From DASUPK01 sp963695805 (GTDB lineage: Bacteria > Actinomycetota > Thermoleophilia > Solirubrobacterales > 70-9): a DNA stretch of 64,000 nt. Below, piece by piece: positions 59,364-64,000 of the stretch. The notes under the pieces are model-generated. The model had not been told where the DNA came from. It did not search any database and saw only the letters and a program-made list of their open reading frames with translations. Positions within the stretch are counted from its first letter, which is position 1; each line of letters opens with the position of its first letter. A program made the translations under genes and the position numbers. The stretch covers positions 124,001 to 188,000 of the forward strand of contig CAVOHV010000005.1 of the NCBI GenBank assembly GCA_963695805.1. The letters are read 5' to 3'.

Positions 59364-60235
59364 TGGCAGCGGCCGTGATCGACGGCAAGGCCGTCGCCAC
59401 CTCGGTGCGCGGGCGCGTGCGAGGCGAGGTGGAGGGGCTCACCCGCGAGCTCGGCCGCCCACCCGGGCTCGCCACCGTGCTGGTGGGAGACGACCCGGCC
59501 TCGGCGATCTACGTGCGCCGGAAGCACGAGGCCTCCGAGGAGGTCGGCTTCCGCTCATTCGACCACCAGCCGGACGCGTCGATCTCCCAGGAGGAGCTGC
59601 TCGAACTGGTCGGCGAGCTCAACGATGCCGACGAGGTCGACGGAATCCTCGTCCAGCTTCCCCTGCCGGACCACCTCGACCCGGATCCGGTCGTCGCGGC
59701 CCTCGATCCCGGCAAGGACGTCGACGGCCTCACCCCGACCAGCGCAGGCCTGCTGGCCCGGGGGGAGCCCGGTCTGGTGCCCGCCACGCCCCAGGGCGTG
59801 ATGGAGCTGATTCGCTCGGCGGGAGTGGACCCGGCCGGCAAGGAGGCCGTGATCGTGGGGCGCTCGAACCTGGTCGGGCGGCCGCTGTTCTCGTTGCTAC
59901 TCGGCGCGAACGCGACCGTGACCGTGTGCCACAGCCGCACGCGCGACCTGGGCGAGGTCTGCCGGCGTGCCGAGATCCTGGTCGCCGCGGCCGGTCGCCC
60001 CAGGCTGGTCACAGGCGACATGATCCGCCCGGGCGCCACGGTGATCGACGTCGGCACCAACCGCACCGACGACGGCCTTGTCGGCGACGTCGACTTCGAG
60101 GCGGCGAGTGAGGTCGCCGGAGCGATCACGCCGGTGCCCGGCGGCGTCGGTCCGATGACCATCGCGATGCTGCTCGCGAACACGCTTCAGGCGGCGCGGG
60201 AACGGAAGGCCGTTCACATACGCGGGTCTGTATAG
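59363..60235 (+). CDS. folD: Methylenetetrahydrofolate dehydrogenase/cyclohydrolase
   Basis: A 290-residue bifunctional enzyme interconverting methylene- and formyl-tetrahydrofolate. The catalytic segment SAIYVRRKHEASEEVG holds the conserved YxxxK; also GILVQLPLPDHLD, IVGRSNLVGRPL (NADP loop) and PVPGGVGPMTIAMLL. GTG 59363 shares a base with the pcrA TAG. Typical length. Confidence 0.96.
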   Translation: MAAAVIDGKAVATSVRGRVRGEVEGLTRELGRPPGLATVLVGDDPASAIYVRRKHEASEEVGFRSFDHQPDASISQEELLELVGELNDADEVDGILVQLPLPDHLDPDPVVAALDPGKDVDGLTPTSAGLLARGEPGLVPATPQGVMELIRSAGVDPAGKEAVIVGRSNLVGRPLFSLLLGANATVTVCHSRTRDLGEVCRRAEILVAAAGRPRLVTGDMIRPGATVIDVGTNRTDDGLVGDVDFEAASEVAGAITPVPGGVGPMTIAMLLANTLQAARERKAVHIRGSV

Positions 60236-60278
60236 GGTCTCCTCGCTGTCAGTGGAGTCGATCGAGGAGGACGTGGGA

Positions 60279-60713
60279 ATGGGAAGGTTGTCTCGGGGGC
60301 AGATGATCGCGGCAGTCGGAGGGATTGTCCTGCTGGTCGCGATGTTTCTGCCCTGGATTGGCATCAGCGGCCCCTCGCTCCCAGCCGGGCTCCCCGGGGG
60401 CGTCGATACGAGCAGCTCGGAGAACATCTGGAAGGGCTCGTCCCTCGACATCTACCTCCTGATCACCGGAGTCGTCGCGCTCCTGCCCGCTCTGCTGGCT
60501 CTCACCGACAGCGCGTCGGAGTTCTCCTTCCTATCCGCGGCGACCCTGTTGTTGGGGACGGTCGCGGTGATCCTGGTGATCGCCTTCCTGACCGTCGATT
60601 TCCCTGACGGCGCCGATCGCAAGATCGGAGCGTACGTCGGGCTCGGTGCGGCGATCGTGATCGCAGTGGGTGGTTTCCGTGCGATGCAGGAAGAAGTCGC
60701 CGGAGAGATATAG
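60279..60713 (+). CDS. Four-helix membrane protein, paralog 1 of 3
   Basis: About 144 residues from ATG 60279 (GAGGAGG upstream); GTG 60252 is a longer option. Four hydrophobic segments. Shared features with the next two genes: a start LSRGQMIAAV, FLPWIGISG after helix 1, a DIYLLI helix, DRKIGAYVGL, and a final GGF.AMQEE. Paralog spacing and orientation point to local duplication. Function unknown. Confidence 0.75.
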   Translation: MGRLSRGQMIAAVGGIVLLVAMFLPWIGISGPSLPAGLPGGVDTSSSENIWKGSSLDIYLLITGVVALLPALLALTDSASEFSFLSAATLLLGTVAVILVIAFLTVDFPDGADRKIGAYVGLGAAIVIAVGGFRAMQEEVAGEI

Positions 60714-60769
60714 GCTCGCGCGGCGCGAGGGTGCACCGCGACCCGTTTGACCTAGACAGAGGAGAGAAA

Positions 60770-61207
60770 TTGGACGCCAACCGCTTGTCTCAGGGGCAAC
60801 TCGTCGCCGCGGTTTCTGCGATCGCCCTGTTCATCATCAGCTTCCTGCCCTGGTTCGACATCTCCGGTGCCGTGACGGTCGGCGGGACCACGATCGGCGG
60901 ATCCAAGAACTTCAACCTCTGGGAAGCCGAGAATCCGTTCGACATCTACCTGCTGATCGTCATCCTGGTGGCGCTGGTGCCAGCCGCTCTGTCAGTCCTG
61001 GGCGATGGCGGCGACGCGCCGATGGCATCGATGGCGACGGCGCTGCTGGCCGGCATCGGCACGCTGCTGATCCTCTACCAGATCTTCGACACGCCTGGTG
61101 ACCTCGACCGCAAGATCGGGCTATTCCTCGGCCTGATCGCCTGCGCCGGAATCGCGGTCGGCGGCTACCTGGCGATGCAGGAGAACGTCGGAGGTGAGCG
61201 GTACTGA
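60770..61207 (+). CDS. Four-helix membrane protein, paralog 2 of 3
   Basis: A 145-residue protein from TTG 60770, chosen because GAGGAGAG precedes it and it places ANRLSQGQLVAAV at the start. FLPWFDISG, ENPFDIYLLIVI, DLDRKIGLFLGL and GGYLAMQENVGG match the neighbours. It overlaps the third paralog by 14 bases. Confidence 0.75.
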   Translation: MDANRLSQGQLVAAVSAIALFIISFLPWFDISGAVTVGGTTIGGSKNFNLWEAENPFDIYLLIVILVALVPAALSVLGDGGDAPMASMATALLAGIGTLLILYQIFDTPGDLDRKIGLFLGLIACAGIAVGGYLAMQENVGGERY

Positions 61208-61685
61208 CCCCGGCATGAAACGGGTTGCTCCAGGGGTTAAACGGGTTGCTCCTCCGGAGCACCCTCGCATCTGGAGCACCCTCGCATCAGGCGAGCTGGT
61301 CGTGGCCGTCAGCGGCCTCGGCCTGCTCGTCGTCAGCTTTCTCCCCTGGTACTCGTTCCAAGGGGACAACGCCACCGCCTGGCAGGTCTTCAGCGTCGTC
61401 GACCTGGTGATCGCGGCCGCCGCGATCACAGGTTTGTCGGTGGGCATCTCGGTGCTGGGGCGGATCTCAGTCAGCTACCCCGTGGCGGGCTCGGCCGTGG
61501 CCGCCGGGCTCGGCGGCCTGGCGCTGTTGTTGATCGCCTACCGGCTGATCAATCCGCCGGGGGGCGACGGCGTGGACCGCGAGATCGGTGCGTGGCTCGG
61601 GCTGGTTGCCGCGGCCGGAGTCACGTACGGCGGGTACCTGGGGATGCAGGAGCCGCGACCGCTCCGCAGCCCGTCAGCCGCTTAG
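61194..61685 (+). CDS. Four-helix membrane protein, paralog 3 of 3, with repeat-derived N-terminus
   Basis: A 163-residue protein from GTG 61194. The body (LASGELVVAVSG, FLPWYSFQG, VDREIGAWLGL, YGGYLGMQE) matches the two upstream paralogs. The first 30 residues (DPGMKRVAPGVKRVAPPEHP) have no match in them and are encoded by a doubled copy of palindromic repeat A. Its 3' end overlaps the convergent GMC gene by 12 bases. Confidence 0.72.
   Translation: MSGTDPGMKRVAPGVKRVAPPEHPRIWSTLASGELVVAVSGLGLLVVSFLPWYSFQGDNATAWQVFSVVDLVIAAAAITGLSVGISVLGRISVSYPVAGSAVAAGLGGLALLLIAYRLINPPGGDGVDREIGAWLGLVAAAGVTYGGYLGMQEPRPLRSPSAA
61219..61287 (+). repeat. Palindromic repeat family A, nested double copy
   Basis: Left arm AACGGGTTGCTCC occurs twice (61219-61231, 61240-61252), then right arm GGAGCACCCTCGCAT twice (61256-61270, 61273-61287). 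The order left-left-right-right looks like one element inserted inside another. It stays in frame within the membrane protein gene. Confidence 0.85.
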
Positions 61686-63479
61686 CGAATCGGCCGCATC
61701 CCGCGCGACGTGGGTCGCGCAGGCGATGATGGTCATCATCGGGTTGACCCCGACCGAGGTCGGCAGGAGGCTCCCGTCGGCCACGTAGAGGCCCTCCACG
61801 CCGCGTACCGCGCCGGTCGGGTCGACGACGCTGTTGCTGGGGTCGACGCCCATGCGGGCAGTGCTCATCGGGTGAAAGGCCTCGAGGCGCAGGTCGGCGG
61901 GGCGCAGCCGGAGGGTCTCGAACTCCTCGAGATCGCCCCGCTTGATCACCGAGACCGGCCCGACGTTCGGATAGACCTCGGTCGCACCCGCCGCGAAGTG
62001 GATCTCGGCTGCCCTGGCAATCCCGAACTGGATCCGCCGCGCCTCCTCATGCAGCAGGCGGTAGGAGAGCCTCAGTGAGCCGTTCGAGCTCAGGCCGACC
62101 CTGCCCTCGGAGTGGTCGTGGAGGTGGACGCCGATCGAAGCGATGTGGTCGAAGTTCGCGACCCGATCAGTGAAGGCCGGGCCAGCACCCGGCAGCCACT
62201 GGGCGCCGAAGGAGAGCGGGGTGAAGGTCGCCTCGAGCAGGATCCCCTCGGGCTGCCACTGATCCACGTAGTAGCTCTGCATGACGCCCTCCCAGCCCCG
62301 GACCTCCTCCTCGTAGCGCGCGCCGATCCAGGCGGCGGGGTGGATGTGGAGATGCCGTCCCAGTGCCGGATGGCGGACTCCAGAGCGCAGCAGGAGCTCG
62401 GGCGTCCCGAAGGCCCCGCCGGCGCTGATCACCGCCTTGGCCCGGACCTGCCAGTCGCGGCCGGAGGCGGTTGATCCGGCCGCGGGGTTTGTGGCGGCCG
62501 AATGTGAGGCGGACATCTCCTGCGCACCGGTGGTCGGCATCCCCGCTTGGCAGGCGAGGCCGACCGCCCGGTCGTCCTCAGTGAGCACCCGCTGCACCTG
62601 GACGCCCGCCCGAACCCGTGCCCCCGCGGCCACGGCGCGAGGGAGGTAGGAGACATGCGCGGCCCGCTTCGCGTCGATGCGGCAACCCAGAGGGCAGGAG
62701 CTGCACTGGACGCAGCGGCCCGCGTTGCGGCTGATCGGCCCGCCGCTCGCGCCCAGCGCCTTCGCGCCCTCGGCGCAGAGCTGCCCATTTCGGCCCAGCG
62801 TCTCGATGTCGAGAGGCGTGACGGCGAGGACCTCCTCCGCCGCCTCATAGATCGCATCCAAGTCCGTCGCCCAGTCGACCCCCTCGCGATCCCGCCACTC
62901 CTCGAGCACCTCCCGTGGAGCACGGAAGCAGGTGCCGGAGTTGATCACCGTGGTGCCGCCCACGGTGCGGCCGACCGGAACCGGGATCGCGGGCTTGCCC
63001 ACGGCGATCGTCATGCCGCCGTCGCGGTAGAAGAGCGGCATCGCCTCGAGCGGATCGCTGGGGTAGCCGGCGCGATCGACGTAGGGACCTGACTCCAGGA
63101 CCAGCACATCGAGTCCGGCCTCGGCGAGCGTCGCCGCCGCGGCGGCACCACCTGCGCCGGATCCGACGATGGCGACGTCGCACTCCTCGCCCTCGCCCCG
63201 CGGCTCCAGGTCGCCGAGGCTGGTGGGCGCCGGCTCGGGAGTCCCCTCCGCTACGGCACAGCTGTACTCGAAGCCGATCGCCCTCCGGACGCGGTCATCT
63301 CGCGCCCAACCGATCATCGCCAGGAGCTTGGCGAGCAGGAGCAGGTCGCGATAGAGCGCGAAGCGGGACCCCTCCATCTTCGCCATGTACTCGGAGCGGG
63401 CCTCGAGGCTCAGCCGGCTGAAGCGCCACGGGAACGGCAGCCATTCGAAGACCCGCAGGGCGATGCGGACGACCTGCAC
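61674..63479 (-). CDS. GMC-family FAD-dependent oxidoreductase
   Basis: A flavoprotein of at least 601 residues. VAIVGSGAGGAAAAATLAEAGLDVLVLESG is the FAD-binding start (about 100), with GRTVGGTTVINSG, a CVQCSSCPLGCRIDAKRA Cys cluster, HPMSTARMG and the final ADGSLLPTSVGVNPMMTIIA. Substrate is probably an alcohol or sterol-like compound, unproven. GTG 63479 is the first canonical start, but coding-like sequence (LRAAELRTLRAIAEALAPG) continues upstream to a TGA at 63636; a CTG at 63620 may be the true start. Confidence 0.9.
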   Translation of the reverse strand: MQVVRIALRVFEWLPFPWRFSRLSLEARSEYMAKMEGSRFALYRDLLLLAKLLAMIGWARDDRVRRAIGFEYSCAVAEGTPEPAPTSLGDLEPRGEGEECDVAIVGSGAGGAAAAATLAEAGLDVLVLESGPYVDRAGYPSDPLEAMPLFYRDGGMTIAVGKPAIPVPVGRTVGGTTVINSGTCFRAPREVLEEWRDREGVDWATDLDAIYEAAEEVLAVTPLDIETLGRNGQLCAEGAKALGASGGPISRNAGRCVQCSSCPLGCRIDAKRAAHVSYLPRAVAAGARVRAGVQVQRVLTEDDRAVGLACQAGMPTTGAQEMSASHSAATNPAAGSTASGRDWQVRAKAVISAGGAFGTPELLLRSGVRHPALGRHLHIHPAAWIGARYEEEVRGWEGVMQSYYVDQWQPEGILLEATFTPLSFGAQWLPGAGPAFTDRVANFDHIASIGVHLHDHSEGRVGLSSNGSLRLSYRLLHEEARRIQFGIARAAEIHFAAGATEVYPNVGPVSVIKRGDLEEFETLRLRPADLRLEAFHPMSTARMGVDPSNSVVDPTGAVRGVEGLYVADGSLLPTSVGVNPMMTIIACATHVARDAADSLSG

Positions 63480-63635
63480 CGTCCGGGCCGGTAGACGAGA
63501 GAGAAAGCGGGCGAGGGGCTCGGCGACCGGGACCTGTCTCTCGGCCGCCGGCAGCCCGTCCTCACCAGGGGCGAGTGCCTCCGCGATCGCTCGCAGAGTT
63601 CGAAGCTCGGCGGCCCGCAGCCCCGGCGGGCGCCT

Positions 63636-64000
63636 TCAGGGCGGGGCGGCGGGGGAGCCGACCCTGCCGGCCAACGACCAGAGCAGCAGGGACGCGAAGA
63701 CGAGGGATCCGTCGACGATTCCATTGAGCAGGTAGACGAAGACGTCGTCCTCGATGAAGAAGACGAGTGAGGTGATCGAGGAAGCCGCCTTGCCGGCGGC
63801 CAGGGCCAGGATCATCGGGCGGTAGCGGACGACGTCGGTCGAGGCGATCCAGGCCAGGAAGGTGATCACCACCATGTAGGCGAATCCGAGCGAGAGCCAC
63901 AGCCGCTCCTCGGTCTTGGGCGCCGGCGTGTCGAAGCCCAGGTGCCCGCCGAGCTCGGTGAGGCGAGCGAGCGTCCCATCCGGCCAGGCGATGAAGAAGA
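63636..64000 (-). CDS. Membrane protein, 5' end beyond the window
   Basis: The frame enters from the right edge and stops at TGA 63636. The visible 120 residues contain a soluble segment (WPDGTLARLTELGGHLGFDTPAPKTEER) and three to four hydrophobic helices (WLSLGFAYMVVITFLAWIAS; MILALAAGKAASSITSLVFFI; GIVDGSLVFASLLLWSLAG). Same strand and frame as the following GMC oxidoreductase, so probably one operon. Not identified. Confidence 0.7.
   Translation of the reverse strand, partial: FFIAWPDGTLARLTELGGHLGFDTPAPKTEERLWLSLGFAYMVVITFLAWIASTDVVRYRPMILALAAGKAASSITSLVFFIEDDVFVYLLNGIVDGSLVFASLLLWSLAGRVGSPAAPP

Overview
The window is GC-rich chromosomal DNA from an actinobacterium. Inference: class Thermoleophilia (Solirubrobacterales or Gaiellales type), based on the GC content and gene style, a c-di-AMP riboswitch ahead of an Rpf-like muralidase, and several SnoaL-like paralogs that begin MSQENVE. 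No rRNA is present to confirm this. The whole window was read from sequence alone; family names rest on motif recognition, not on database searches.

Layout. 1-6 kb: tRNA-Val, a DUF1326 protein, an M23 peptidase (minus), thrS, then infC - secreted unknown - rpmI - rplT ending in a clear terminator. 6-14.4 kb: a tight run trmH-type methylase - pheS - pheT - argC - argJ - argB - argD, mostly with 4-8 base overlaps; argD carries a frameshift near its 3' end. 14.4-23 kb: membrane glycosyltransferase, sortase (minus), argG, LysR regulator, c-di-AMP riboswitch plus Rpf-like protein, a doubly frameshifted FAD oxidase, and a SixA-like phosphatase. 23-35.8 kb: dnaE, a GAF-GAF-GGDEF-EAL protein, a lytic transglycosylase, nfo and gltX (divergent, start codons sharing CATG), an HD/LuxR-type regulator, VanZ, and an Rrf2 regulator.

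About 35.8-55.3 kb is an accessory block lying between the Rrf2 regulator and cysK-cysE. Element 1 (35761-47488) is bounded by a 15-base direct repeat that overlaps the last codons of the Rrf2 gene. It carries a left module (ribbon-helix-helix protein, Cys/His-rich unknown, small HEXXH protein, HK97-type prohead protease, small helical protein), cargo (universal stress protein, SnoaL-like proteins, an IS1595-type insertion sequence), and a right module (RepA-like ATPase, an array of eight TGCGGGGT iterons, excisionase, tyrosine integrase). Immediately after it, element 2 repeats the att core, the 10-base-spaced arm sites and the whole left module, then decays into SnoaL paralogs, an acquired secreted protein/serine protease pair, and HNH remnants. 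No capsid, portal, large terminase or tail gene is visible. This makes the pair look like tandem phage-satellite-like elements, or a domesticated protease cassette, and it is the most notable feature of the window.

55.3-64 kb: cysK - cysE - pcrA/uvrD - folD - three tandem paralogous membrane proteins - GMC oxidoreductase (minus) and a membrane protein cut by the window edge.

Three dispersed short palindromic repeat families were seen. One of them sits inside reading frames (argC, the end of the trmH-type gene, the third membrane paralog) as if inserted there. Four genes carry frameshifts, two of them at homopolymer runs, so assembly error must be weighed against real decay.
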